Assembly (NCBI GenBank): GCA_002714565.1
Contig: PAXU01000058.1
Span: 7,935 to 32,056 of the forward strand
From: Rhodopirellula sp.
Lineage (GTDB): Bacteria > Planctomycetota > Planctomycetia > Pirellulales > Pirellulaceae
DNA length: 24,122 bases
Reading direction: 5' to 3'
Shown: positions 15,754 to 24,027 of the stretch, piece by piece
Layout of the letters: each line of letters opens with the position of its first letter
How positions within the stretch are numbered: position 1 is the first letter of the stretch
Program-made: the position numbers and the translations under genes
The notes under the pieces: generated by a model
What the model saw: the letters and a program-made list of their open reading frames with translations, nothing else
What the model was told of the DNA's origin: nothing
Database searches by the model: none

Positions 15754-16512
15754 ATGTCAGCAATTAAAAAGTCATTCGTTGTACTCACCGTTTTTGCCAT
15801 GATGTTCGGTAATCCGTCCGTGAAAGCCGGATGGAATGTCGTTGATTGCTGCCGCCCAGTCGTTTGCTGCAAGCCTGTGATCATTGATCACTGTGGTCGT
15901 CCAATTGTGACCGCACTGCGAAATGCTCGACTCGCATTGCATTACCATGCCAATTACCGGGTGTACCGTGATGTCTTATTCGCCACAGATGCACCGGTAA
16001 CTGACGCCCACCCGACACCGGCACAGTCTGTCATCCCGGGAACCCCACTGGTTCCCGCTCAACCGGTACAGCCTGCAACACCGGCGACCCCAATTGAAGA
16101 ACCAAAACAACCAGAAAGCCTACCGCCAATCGATCTTGGCGAAGAGACGCAGGAAGCACCGGCTGACGGTGAAGATGATACGGAAGGTAACGAGCCTGCA
16201 GAAGACGATAGCGATGACTCCTTTCAATTGCAGGATCCCAACGCGACGACCTTTAAGCTCCAGGTTCCTGAAAATGCTCGTGTATTCGTAAATGACCGGG
16301 AGACAACGAGTACGGGCAGCGAGCGAGTCTTCAGTGCCGCCAATCTTGATCCGAATCAACAGTACCGGTTTAGAGTTCGTGTCGAATGGACCGCGGACGG
16401 TCAGCAACTCATTTCCAATCGTACACTCGTACTTCGTCCTGGCACGTTGGTATCTGTCAACATGCGATCCAGTGGCGTCGATCTGACGCTACCCACAGCT
16501 GTACAGAAATAA
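15754..16512 (+). CDS. Secreted TIGR03000-like planctomycete protein
   Basis: 252 residues. Signal peptide (MSAIKKSFVVLTVFAMMFGN, cleavage near KAG), then a short Cys-rich stretch CCRPVVCCKPVIIDHC (32-47), then a disordered Pro/Thr-rich and acidic linker (about 80-155), then a C-terminal beta domain. The last begins FKLQVPENARVFVNDRETTSTGSERVF-like (about 167-193) and continues YRFRVRVEW, the pattern of the TIGR03000 domain seen almost only in planctomycetes. Function unknown; cell-surface or periplasmic location inferred. Start ATG 15754 has AAAGGA 8 nt upstream; the TTG at 15733 in the same frame has none. Monocistronic by spacing. Confidence 0.78.
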   Translation: MSAIKKSFVVLTVFAMMFGNPSVKAGWNVVDCCRPVVCCKPVIIDHCGRPIVTALRNARLALHYHANYRVYRDVLFATDAPVTDAHPTPAQSVIPGTPLVPAQPVQPATPATPIEEPKQPESLPPIDLGEETQEAPADGEDDTEGNEPAEDDSDDSFQLQDPNATTFKLQVPENARVFVNDRETTSTGSERVFSAANLDPNQQYRFRVRVEWTADGQQLISNRTLVLRPGTLVSVNMRSSGVDLTLPTAVQK

Positions 16513-16681
16513 CCGGATCTCACACGTCATATTCAAGATGTAGCGCAGAGCTAAACGGGATCTATACGTTCCCCTTGCGGCGATCAGACTGAAGCTCATG
16601 ACGGCTGTCGTCTAACATATTTGGTCATTCCCCAGATTTCCGGCCAAAGTTATACTGACCTGTTTGAAGGCCTGCATTTTT

Positions 16682-16725
16682 AGCTAATAGTCGTATGCAT
16701 CACAAAAATGTGAAACAAATTAGCT
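16682..16725 (+). promoter_or_regulatory. Nested hairpin in the asd leader
   Basis: AGCTAAT (16682-16688) pairs exactly with ATTAGCT (16719-16725), and inside it TCACA-AAAA-TGTGA (16700-16713) forms a second perfect stem. A T-run before and an A-run after can lengthen the outer helix. It ends about 20 nt before the asd SD. It is too small for the lysine riboswitch. Read as a 5' UTR structure or operator; not a terminator, since no T-run follows on this strand. Confidence 0.33.
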
Positions 16726-16756
16726 GAGAAAAAAGTACATCAAGAGGAATGATACC

Positions 16757-17782
16757 GTGTTTGACAATGTCGCATTAGTTGGTGCAACTGGGGCTGTTGG
16801 CAGCATCGTCCTTCAATTACTCGAAGAAAGAGAATTCCCTTTCAAGACGATCAAGTTTCTGGCATCTGCTCGCTCAGCAGGTATGAAGCTGACATTCAAA
16901 AGCGATGAATACACGGTCGAAGAGCTATGTGCTGAAGCCTTTGACGGTATAGATCTGATCATTGCCAGTACTCCAGATGATGTGGCCGCAAAACTTGTGC
17001 CGTGGGCTAAAGCCGCTGGAGCAGTTGTTGTTGATGAAAGTGGCTATTGGCGCATGAATCCCACCGTGCCGCTCGTTGTACCGGAGGTGAATCCAGATGC
17101 CATACTTGACCACGATGGCGTGATTGCAAGTCCGAATTGCAGTACGACACAAATGGTCCTCGCCATGAAGCCGCTGCACGAAGCAGCAAGAATCACCCGC
17201 GTTGTCGTAAGCACGTATCAAGCAACTAGCGGAGCAGGGGTGGTCGGCGAAGAAGATCTCGAATCAGGTAGCCGAGCTGCGCTTGCTGGCGAAGACTATG
17301 ACTATCAGGCTTTTTCACATCCAATCGCCTTTAACCTCATTCCTCAAATTGGTTCAAGTAAACACAAGGGCTACACATCTGAAGAAATGAAGATGGTCTG
17401 GGAAACTCAGAAAATATTCAATGATGAGTCCATTGCTGTATGCCCAACATGTATACGAGTACCAGTGACCAACTGCCACAGTGAGAGCATCCTCGTTGAA
17501 ACCGAACGCAAGATCACTGCAGAAGAAGCAAGAGAGCTGTTTGCAGCGACTGATGGCATCACTGTCCTCGATGACTTGGAAAACGGCATCTATCCTTTGC
17601 CGCTTAGCTGTTCCGGCCAGGACGATGTATTCATCGGTCGAATCCGTGAAGATATCTCCTGTGAAAATGGTATTACTTTTTGGTGTGTTAGTGATAATCT
17701 CCGAAAAGGAGCTGCAACAAACGCAGTTCAAATTGCGGAATTGCTCGTTCAGAAAGCAGGAACACCGGCCGAACCGGTCTAA
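16757..17782 (+). CDS. asd: Aspartate-semialdehyde dehydrogenase
   Basis: NADPH-dependent reduction of aspartyl-4-phosphate to aspartate semialdehyde, the branch point to lysine/diaminopimelate, threonine and methionine; cytoplasmic. Seen in 341 residues: Rossmann motif GATGAVG (9-15), catalytic Cys C128 in SPNCSTTQ, the STYQATSGAG segment (152-161), and catalytic base H241 in RVPVTNCHSES. Length is normal for the shorter bacterial/archaeal-like type. Start GTG with AGAGGA upstream; an ATG 8 bp earlier is in another frame. truA begins 5 bp after the stop, so the two are almost certainly one operon. A nested hairpin precedes the gene. Confidence 0.95.
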   Translation: MFDNVALVGATGAVGSIVLQLLEEREFPFKTIKFLASARSAGMKLTFKSDEYTVEELCAEAFDGIDLIIASTPDDVAAKLVPWAKAAGAVVVDESGYWRMNPTVPLVVPEVNPDAILDHDGVIASPNCSTTQMVLAMKPLHEAARITRVVVSTYQATSGAGVVGEEDLESGSRAALAGEDYDYQAFSHPIAFNLIPQIGSSKHKGYTSEEMKMVWETQKIFNDESIAVCPTCIRVPVTNCHSESILVETERKITAEEARELFAATDGITVLDDLENGIYPLPLSCSGQDDVFIGRIREDISCENGITFWCVSDNLRKGAATNAVQIAELLVQKAGTPAEPV

Positions 17783-17787
17783 CCATC

Positions 17788-18540
17788 ATGGCACGCTTCA
17801 GGGGCACGGTTTCATACAACGGTACGCCATTCGCCGGTTGGCAAGTTCAGCCGGGCCAGCTAACGATTCAAGGCCTGCTTGAATCGGCCCTGAATACAAT
17901 TCTCGGAGATTGCTCCAGAGTTACCGGGAGTGGGCGGACAGATGCAGGCGTGCACGCGGTTGGCCAGGTGTTTGCCTTTGATGGAGAATCCCGGCTCGCT
18001 GCAGCAGACTTACAACGGGCGATAAATGCGAATACTCCCAATGAAGTCTTTGTGCGGGATCTACATGAAACACATGCTGATTTTCACCCCATACGAGATG
18101 CAATTAGCAAACAATATCGCTACGTAATAAACCACGGATCGGCCATCGACGTATTTTCGCAAGACCTCTGTTGGCACATCTATCAGCCATTGAACTTAAG
18201 TGCAATGCAGCAAGCTGCCGAGTTCCTTAAAGGGACTCATGACTTTGCCAGCTTCGAAGCAGCAGGTTCAGACAGAAAAACCAGCATACGATCCATCTCA
18301 CAACTGGAACTCATCGAATCGTGTGAAAACGATGTCAACATGATCTCGATCTATGTGAGGGCCGATGGTTTCCTTTACAACATGGTTCGTAATATCGTTG
18401 GAACGCTCGTGGAAGTTGGCAAAGGAAAACGAGAACCAAGTTGGGTCGTAGACGTACAGAAAAAATGTGATCGGCAATGTGCCGGTCCTACGGCACCACC
18501 GGTTGGCTTGTGCCTGATGGATGTGCAATATGAATCATGA
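17788..18540 (+). CDS. truA: tRNA pseudouridine(38-40) synthase
   Basis: Converts U38, U39 and U40 in the tRNA anticodon arm to pseudouridine. Seen in 250 residues: the family start (YNGTPFAGWQVQP, 10-22), GSGRTDAGVHA with catalytic D52, the core KQYRYVI, the RSISQLEL strand, and FLYNMVRNIVGTLVEVG near the C-terminus. Length is normal and no key residue is missing. The ATG is 5 bp after the asd stop with no strong SD, which suggests translational coupling to asd. Confidence 0.95.
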   Translation: MARFRGTVSYNGTPFAGWQVQPGQLTIQGLLESALNTILGDCSRVTGSGRTDAGVHAVGQVFAFDGESRLAAADLQRAINANTPNEVFVRDLHETHADFHPIRDAISKQYRYVINHGSAIDVFSQDLCWHIYQPLNLSAMQQAAEFLKGTHDFASFEAAGSDRKTSIRSISQLELIESCENDVNMISIYVRADGFLYNMVRNIVGTLVEVGKGKREPSWVVDVQKKCDRQCAGPTAPPVGLCLMDVQYES

Positions 18541-18666
18541 TTCCTGAAGCGTCCGTAACCATAATTAACCACTGAGTTGAAGAAAACTTGTGTCCTGTTC
18601 TAAGCCCGCTCATACACTGACGTAGGCGCCGAAACAGCATTACCGTCTCCTGACAGATAGTACTTC

Positions 18667-19824
18667 ATGAAAATCGCTCACATCATTACACGCATGATTA
18701 TCGGTGGTGCTCAGGAAAACACACTACACAACTGCCAAGATTTGGTCACGGAATTCGGTGATGACGTGCTGCTGATGACAGGACCAAGTGACGGCCCCGA
18801 AGGTGAGTTACTAGAGCAGGGGAGAGCCTCTGGTATTCAAACTCAGCTGATCCCCTCGTTAACTCGAAATATCCATCCGTGGCATGACTGGCGTGCATAC
18901 CGGCAGATCAAGGCAGCGATGAAAGCCTTTAATCCTGATGTCGTACACACACATTCCGCCAAGGCGGGCCTACTAGGTCGGCGAGCAGCCCATAAACTGA
19001 AAGTGCCGACGATTGTCCACACTGTCCACGGCGCACCTTTTCATAAATATCAGAGCAGCTTGGCTCGCATGTTGTTTCGTAGTTGTGAAAAATACGCCGC
19101 GCGGCGATGCCATGGATTGATATGCGTCGCTGATGCAATGACGGAGCAACTTGTAAACGCCAACGTGGCACCTCGCAGCAAATTTCGCACCATTTACAGC
19201 GGTATGGATACCGAGCATTTTCTGAATGCCAGCACTTTCCGCGAGAGCATGCGAAACTCACTTGGGTTCTCCAATGAACACGTAGTCATCGGGAAAATCG
19301 CAAGGTTGTTTCATCTGAAAGGCCATGACAGCCTGATCAATGCAGCAGCCGACGTGATCGCTGCAAACAGCAACGTTCGGTTTTTGCTAATCGGCGACGG
19401 CATCCTGCGTGAACAGCTTGAATCTCAAATCAAGCAGGCCGGCTTGAGCAAGTATTTTAGATTCACAGGGTTAATTAGCCCGTCGGAAATTCCCAAACAT
19501 CTGGGAGCTATGGACGCCTTAGTACACACCAGTTTGCGTGAAGGACTGGCCAGAGCGTTGCCACAGGCACTTTTAGCAGGAATCCCCATTGTGAGCTTTG
19601 ATGTCGATGGTGCTCGGGAAGTTTGCATTTCGAATGAAACAGGATTGCTCGTGCCTCCGCTTGATCATGAAAGGCTCGTATCAGCCTTGGTGCAGATAGC
19701 CGCATGCAAAGAAACTCGGGGGCGACTGGGGCAAAATGGACAGCAATTGTGTCGTAAACGGTTCTGTCATTTTGAGATGACTCGCCAAGTTCGGGACTAC
19801 TATCTGGAACTAGCAGGTAATTAG
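18667..19824 (+). CDS. Family 4 (GT-B) glycosyltransferase
   Basis: 385-residue GT-B enzyme with an N-terminal acceptor-side fold (MKIAHIITRM, GGAQENT at 13-19, DVVHTHSAKAGLLGR at 91-105) and a C-terminal nucleotide-sugar-binding domain. The donor site follows the Glycos_transf_1 pattern: GKIARLFHLKGHD, LLIGDG (240-245), then REGLARALPQALLAG. The usual E-x7-E of GT4 enzymes is E292-x7-Q300, the second Glu replaced by Gln; EGLARALPQ-type sequences appear in several planctomycete relatives, so this need not mean inactivity. Likely builds cell-surface polysaccharide or modifies lipid; donor and acceptor unknown. No other polysaccharide gene is adjacent. ATG start with no clear SD. Confidence 0.88.
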   Translation: MKIAHIITRMIIGGAQENTLHNCQDLVTEFGDDVLLMTGPSDGPEGELLEQGRASGIQTQLIPSLTRNIHPWHDWRAYRQIKAAMKAFNPDVVHTHSAKAGLLGRRAAHKLKVPTIVHTVHGAPFHKYQSSLARMLFRSCEKYAARRCHGLICVADAMTEQLVNANVAPRSKFRTIYSGMDTEHFLNASTFRESMRNSLGFSNEHVVIGKIARLFHLKGHDSLINAAADVIAANSNVRFLLIGDGILREQLESQIKQAGLSKYFRFTGLISPSEIPKHLGAMDALVHTSLREGLARALPQALLAGIPIVSFDVDGAREVCISNETGLLVPPLDHERLVSALVQIAACKETRGRLGQNGQQLCRKRFCHFEMTRQVRDYYLELAGN

Positions 19825-19931
19825 TTGCAGATTAAGTCGATAACATGATAATTACGCCGTATATCACTATTCCTTTGCACAATTGAGCTTCGTATTATTG
19901 TCGCGGCAAGAAACACTATTTATCACATTCG

Positions 19932-19956
19932 AATCTAATCAATAGATTGAGAAGGG
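19932..19956 (+). promoter_or_regulatory. Hairpin directly before the kinase SD
   Basis: AATCTA-ATCAA-TAGATT (19932-19948) is a perfect 6-bp stem followed at once by GAGAAGGGG, the strong SD of the kinase gene. The arrangement, stem then SD within 1-3 nt, resembles that before the FlgM-like gene. Confidence 0.25.
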
Positions 19957-19965
19957 GACCTCTTC

Positions 19966-20847
19966 GTGGGACGTGGACTCGATTATTTAGGTAAGTACCG
20001 CATTATTCGAATGGTGCGATCCGGGCACACATGCCAGATCTATGAGGCGATGGATGACTTTGATCACAAGAAGTTCGCCATAAAGGCTCTCGTTCCTGAA
20101 CAACGCAAGAACAAAGAGGAAATAAAAGCACTGCAGCATGAACTGGCTGTGGCGAAGGATTTCGATCATGACAATGTCATCGAGGTATACGAGATTGGTA
20201 CCGACGGCAGTGTGTATTTCCTGGTGTTGGAACTCAGCCCGCACCCCAACTTAAAGCTAATGATTCGAAATGACTTTGAAATGGCACTTTATCGTGCACC
20301 AACGATAATTGAGCAAGTTTTCATATCACTAGGCTACATGAATGATCAGGGATGGGTGCACAGTGATGTGAAACCGGACAACTTCCTGGTGAGCAACGAA
20401 GGTGACATCAAGCTGATTGACTTTGCAATTTCTGAAAAAATACGCACCGGGTTTTCCAGATGGTTTGCTTCCAAGCCACGGATTCAGGGCACCATGAGCT
20501 ACATGTCACCCGAACAAATTCGCGGTGAAGCACTAATGCCACAATCCGATATCTATAGCGCAGGCATTCTCTTTTATGAACTGCTTTCCAGAAAGCTACC
20601 GTACACCGGCGAAAGCAGCGATGAACTGTTACGTAAGCACATTTCAGGCGATATCCCGGATGTCCGGACGCACAATCCAAACGTAACGGAGGAATGCAGC
20701 GAGTTAATCAAACAGATGTTGGCCAAGAAGCCGGAGAATCGACCAAAGTCGTTTAAGTCTATCCTTAATTCCATTAGCCGCATCCGTATCTTCCGAGCGA
20801 TGCCAAAAGACCCGTTGGAAAATAAAGAACAAGACGGTGACGAATAA
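19966..20847 (+). CDS. Eukaryotic-type Ser/Thr protein kinase with divergent motifs
   Basis: 293 residues, essentially one kinase domain without membrane helix or sensor domain, so cytoplasmic. Present: ATP lysine K40 (FAIKAL), E59 in the C-helix, catalytic D134, N139, Mg-binding D152, SPE (181-183) and the SDIYSAGILFYELL helix. Divergent: the Gly-rich loop keeps only the middle Gly (VRSGHTCQIYEA, 17-28); HRD is HSD (132-134), making it a non-RD kinase; DFG is DFA (152-154). Loops like RSGxTCQ occur in a planctomycete kinase group as I recall it, and Lys, Asp and Asn are kept, so activity is plausible but unproven. Start GTG with AAGGGG 9 nt upstream. Targets unknown. Confidence 0.88.
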   Translation: MGRGLDYLGKYRIIRMVRSGHTCQIYEAMDDFDHKKFAIKALVPEQRKNKEEIKALQHELAVAKDFDHDNVIEVYEIGTDGSVYFLVLELSPHPNLKLMIRNDFEMALYRAPTIIEQVFISLGYMNDQGWVHSDVKPDNFLVSNEGDIKLIDFAISEKIRTGFSRWFASKPRIQGTMSYMSPEQIRGEALMPQSDIYSAGILFYELLSRKLPYTGESSDELLRKHISGDIPDVRTHNPNVTEECSELIKQMLAKKPENRPKSFKSILNSISRIRIFRAMPKDPLENKEQDGDE

Positions 20848-20941
20848 TCAAAGTCGTACTACACTAAACATTCAATTCGGCGAGTCGACGTGTTGGTCCA
20901 GTCCGACCTGAATCGAACAAAATGAAGGTTTACAGAACGTT

Positions 20942-21916
20942 ATGAGTAGCTCCGTACAGCCGCTTCCATTTGAGCAACCGATTGTTGAACTCCATCAGCA
21001 GCTAGCTGAATTAGAGTCCGGCGATGAATCGTCCAGTAAAGACGTGCGTTCGGAAATTAAAGAGCTAAAAAAACAAATTGCCGATACAACGCAGGAAGTG
21101 TTCTCAAACCTCAGTCCTTGGCAAGTTGTGCAGGTCGCACGGCATCAAAACCGACCATATACGAGAGATTACCTACAACTCGTTTTCGATGAGTTTGTCG
21201 AGTTACACGGAGACCGGCACTTCGGCGATGATCGAGCAATCCTGACCGGATTTGCCAAGCTTGACAGTCAACGTGTCATGGTTGTCGGCCATCAGAAAGG
21301 ACGCACGGTAAAAGAGCGTACCGAATGTTACTTTGGATGTGCACATCCTGAAGGTTACCGTAAAGCGATGGCTAAAATGCGTATGGCAGAAAAATACGGA
21401 CTGCCGATCATTTGCTTTATTGATACGCCTGGTGCCTATCCGGGAGTCGGTGCTGAAGAACGCGGTCAGGCCTGGGTCATTGCTGAAAACATGTACGAAA
21501 TGAGTCGCCTGAAAACGCCCATCATCTGTGTTGTGATTGGTGAAGGTGGTAGTGGCGGCGCACTTGGCATCGGAGTTGGTGACAAGGTGGCGATGCTCGA
21601 ATTCTCCTATTACAGTGTCATCAGCCCGGAAGGCTGTGCTGGAATCCTCTGGAAGAGTCACGAGTTTGCAGAAAACGCTGCTGAGGCTCTTAAATTCACG
21701 TCTGAACATCTTCCAGGTCTGGGGGTTGTAGATGATGTTATCCCGGAACCGCTCGGCGGCGCACATCGGGATCATCAACAAATGGCCGTTCAGATCAAAC
21801 AATACCTGACGAAAACACTTCGCGATCTAACCAGTACATCTACTGAAGATCTGCTGGACAACCGCTATGCCAAATTCCGTGCAATGGGCAAGTTTCTTGA
21901 AGAAGCCGAAGCGTAG
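20942..21916 (+). CDS. accA: Acetyl-CoA carboxylase carboxyltransferase subunit alpha
   Basis: With AccD forms the carboxyltransferase that moves CO2 from carboxybiotin to acetyl-CoA, giving malonyl-CoA for fatty acid synthesis; cytoplasmic. Seen in 324 residues: an N-terminal helical region (LHQQLAELES, EIKELKKQI), the crotonase-like core with ELHGDRHFGDD, GHQKGR, FIDTPGAYPGVGAEERGQ, IGEGGSGGALGIGVGD and SYYSVISPEGCA, the last two forming the oxyanion and CoA-binding region. Length matches the family. Start ATG; only a poor AAGG about 15 nt upstream. Single gene, 94 bp after the kinase on the same strand; accD is not in the window. Confidence 0.96.
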   Translation: MSSSVQPLPFEQPIVELHQQLAELESGDESSSKDVRSEIKELKKQIADTTQEVFSNLSPWQVVQVARHQNRPYTRDYLQLVFDEFVELHGDRHFGDDRAILTGFAKLDSQRVMVVGHQKGRTVKERTECYFGCAHPEGYRKAMAKMRMAEKYGLPIICFIDTPGAYPGVGAEERGQAWVIAENMYEMSRLKTPIICVVIGEGGSGGALGIGVGDKVAMLEFSYYSVISPEGCAGILWKSHEFAENAAEALKFTSEHLPGLGVVDDVIPEPLGGAHRDHQQMAVQIKQYLTKTLRDLTSTSTEDLLDNRYAKFRAMGKFLEEAEA

Positions 21917-22149
21917 GATCTCTTACGCAAGCTAAAGACGTACCAGCTAGCGGTCGCAATCACAGTGGGGCGGCTATGACTAAATGCTCTTAAATGTGCC
22001 TATACATGTCTAAAAAACCCCTCTGTAACGTCCGATAATGTTTCTTATGTTCGGTTATCGATATAGAGCTGTTTTTCACACCAATCCACCCTGCTCATCA
22101 ATCAACTCACCACCACGCTCAAAGATCGCTTTTAAGTACAATAAAGCAA

Positions 22150-23754
22150 ATGCTCGTTAGCCGATTACAAAACGGTTTACCCCCCCTGCCAAGTCCCCTG
22201 CCGATTTTGCTCTTCTCGCTGCTCGCGCTCTCAGCGTGCAGCCAACCAGTCGATGGAATCGCAATCTACAATCAAATCGAATCCGAACTGGATTCTGACG
22301 AAACAGACTGGGACAAAGTCAATCTGCTAAAAAATCAACTCAAAAACGAATTCAAAGAATCCAGCGAATTTGACGCTAAAATCCTGTATATCGAAGCCGC
22401 GCAGCTGTTCGAAATGCAAAGGTATGTTCCCGCAATGCAGCGAATATCCGAAGCGATAAAAACGGATCAGGAAAATAAGGAATTACGAGAGAATTGTATG
22501 ATCCTCGGTGGTGAAATGGCACTCATCATGGAAAACACCCCTGCTGCACTTCGTACATTTGAAGAAGTCGCACAAGCGTATCCTCAAAATATACACTCTC
22601 GCCGCCGCCTCGCTGAAATGTACTACGATCTTGGAGTTCTACAGCGGACCATGCAACTGTGTGGCGAGATTTCCCTCCTCGCACCGGACGATCCACAACC
22701 CGAACGCATGATGGGTATGCTGAGCAAAGACTTTGCACGTAACAAAGCGGCCATTGAGCATTACCGGGAAGCCCTGCGACGTGACCCAGATTTCGAGGAC
22801 GCCGAAGATGTACGCGTGGAGCTTGCAACTGTGCATGTTACGATGCGACAGCATCCACAAGCACTCCAGGTGTTACAACAACTGAAAAACCCCGGTTCCG
22901 CCGATGCCCTGAGCATCGCAGCACAATGTCACTTGGCACTCGGCGATATTCAAGCAGCTGCTAGCAGTTGCGATCAGGCACTTGAAGACTCTCCACGTCA
23001 TGAAAAGGCTCTTGAAACACGCGGAATCATCCACATGGAATCCGGTGAATCATCCGATGCCCGTACGTTCTTTGAAAAGACGATTGCTGTGAACCCGGCA
23101 AACGATCAGGCTTTGTTCAAACTCGCTGCGGTCTGCCAACAGATGCAGGATTCTGAAAACGCAGAAAAGTATCAAGATGAATATGAACGCATCAAAGAAC
23201 TGAAACTCCAATACATCGAATTGAGCGTAGCCACCGCACAACGCCAGGGTGGTAAAGAACAACTTCTAAAGCTTGCCGAGCTAGCTCAACAGCTTCACAT
23301 GCCGGCAGCAGCACGCGACTGGATCAAAGCTGCCAGCGTATTACAGGTTAATCAGGTACAAGCTCCCGAAAACGAACCACCGAGCGAAAAAGTAACCTTG
23401 AAGGAGGGTCACGAAGAAGCGCTAGCGAGATACTTGCGGCTCGTCGTCGGCGATCAGCGGCAGTTCAGTAACAGAGACACTCCCCTGCTCCTCTACCTCA
23501 GCCATCGGTTCCCGATCCAGTATTTCCTGCAAGTGATCAAAGTGCGGATTGACCGTTTCACTGTACTTCTCTGGAATCAGGGGCCTGATTTGATTGAGTA
23601 CATGATTGATATACGGTGCAGACTTGGATCTTGTGAGCGAAGTATCCAGCTTTTCATTGCCGCACATCGAAGCAAAGAGCGTCAGCACACAACAAACGAG
23701 AATTCCGTTGACGACTCCGATAATCGCCCCCATTTGCCTATCGAATCCCTTTAG
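22150..23754 (+). CDS. TPR-repeat lipoprotein, C-terminus probably extended by a frameshift
   Basis: Exported lipoprotein: hydrophobic signal ending LLALSAC with the lipobox Cys at 30. Residues about 72-350 hold roughly eight tetratricopeptide repeats (for example AAIEHYREALRRDPDFED and ARTFFEKTIAVNPANDQA), a scaffold for protein-protein contacts. Role unknown; anchoring to a membrane on the extracytoplasmic side is inferred. The frame runs to 23754, but its last ~120 codons are antisense to the CvpA-like gene and read like non-coding translation. At 23387-23391 an A5 run lies in GAA-AAA; with four As the frame would read GAA-AAG-TAA and end at 23395, as PPSEK, before the CvpA-like stop. The likely ancestral product is about 414 residues. 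Confidence 0.8.
   Translation: MLVSRLQNGLPPLPSPLPILLFSLLALSACSQPVDGIAIYNQIESELDSDETDWDKVNLLKNQLKNEFKESSEFDAKILYIEAAQLFEMQRYVPAMQRISEAIKTDQENKELRENCMILGGEMALIMENTPAALRTFEEVAQAYPQNIHSRRRLAEMYYDLGVLQRTMQLCGEISLLAPDDPQPERMMGMLSKDFARNKAAIEHYREALRRDPDFEDAEDVRVELATVHVTMRQHPQALQVLQQLKNPGSADALSIAAQCHLALGDIQAAASSCDQALEDSPRHEKALETRGIIHMESGESSDARTFFEKTIAVNPANDQALFKLAAVCQQMQDSENAEKYQDEYERIKELKLQYIELSVATAQRQGGKEQLLKLAELAQQLHMPAAARDWIKAASVLQVNQVQAPENEPPSEKVTLKEGHEEALARYLRLVVGDQRQFSNRDTPLLLYLSHRFPIQYFLQVIKVRIDRFTVLLWNQGPDLIEYMIDIRCRLGSCERSIQLFIAAHRSKERQHTTNENSVDDSDNRPHLPIESL
23387..23395 (+). other. A5 run and out-of-frame TAA at the likely ancestral end of the TPR gene
   Basis: Five As (23387-23391) then G-TAA. 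Loss of one A puts TAA (23393-23395) in frame, leaving a 26-bp gap to the stop of the converging gene. This points to a one-base insertion, an assembly error, or +1 frameshifting. Confidence 0.5.
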
Positions 23755-24027
23755 CTCCAGCTTCTCGATAAATCTGGCACTGCAGGCAAACAGAAACCAA
23801 ATACCAAGACTGGTCCCTAGGTACAGCAGAATCATTGCGATATAGCTATTCCATGGCGCGTCGATGACCGTTAGCAAATCGGCGAGGCTCTTTTCGAACG
23901 AAATCGCAACCCAAAAGCTGACGATGATCGAAGCAACAATGGCAATTTGCCATGCGAGCCCCTTCCATGCACCAACCAGGATCATGATCCCGACAATGAC
24001 GAACATTACAACGTCATATGATTCCAT
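23422..24027 (-). CDS. CvpA-like inner membrane protein
   Basis: 201 residues with four predicted membrane helices (about 5-22, 26-43, 62-83, 100-121), the opening YDVVMFVIVGIMILVGAWKG typical of the CvpA/colicin V production family, and a soluble C-terminal tail (PLIPEKYSETV, acidic to the end). CvpA proteins support envelope homeostasis; the molecular role is poorly defined. Start ATG with GAGG about 10 nt upstream. The 3' end overlaps the extended TPR lipoprotein frame by 333 bp on the opposite strand; I take this gene as the real coding strand there because of its clear hydrophobic pattern. Confidence 0.82.
   Translation of the reverse strand: MESYDVVMFVIVGIMILVGAWKGLAWQIAIVASIIVSFWVAISFEKSLADLLTVIDAPWNSYIAMILLYLGTSLGIWFLFACSARFIEKLELKGFDRQMGAIIGVVNGILVCCVLTLFASMCGNEKLDTSLTRSKSAPYINHVLNQIRPLIPEKYSETVNPHFDHLQEILDREPMAEVEEQGSVSVTELPLIADDEPQVSR

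Noticed and set aside
16682..16725. Lysine riboswitch before asd
   Set aside because: The element is about 45-60 nt, far shorter than the roughly 170-nt lysine aptamer, and lacks its multi-helix junction.
21203..21802. 199-codon open frame on the minus strand opposite accA
   Set aside because: Shadow of accA; no motif or ribosome binding site.
21911..21928. GCGTA/TACGC hairpin at the accA stop codon as a terminator
   Set aside because: Only 5 bp and no T-run.
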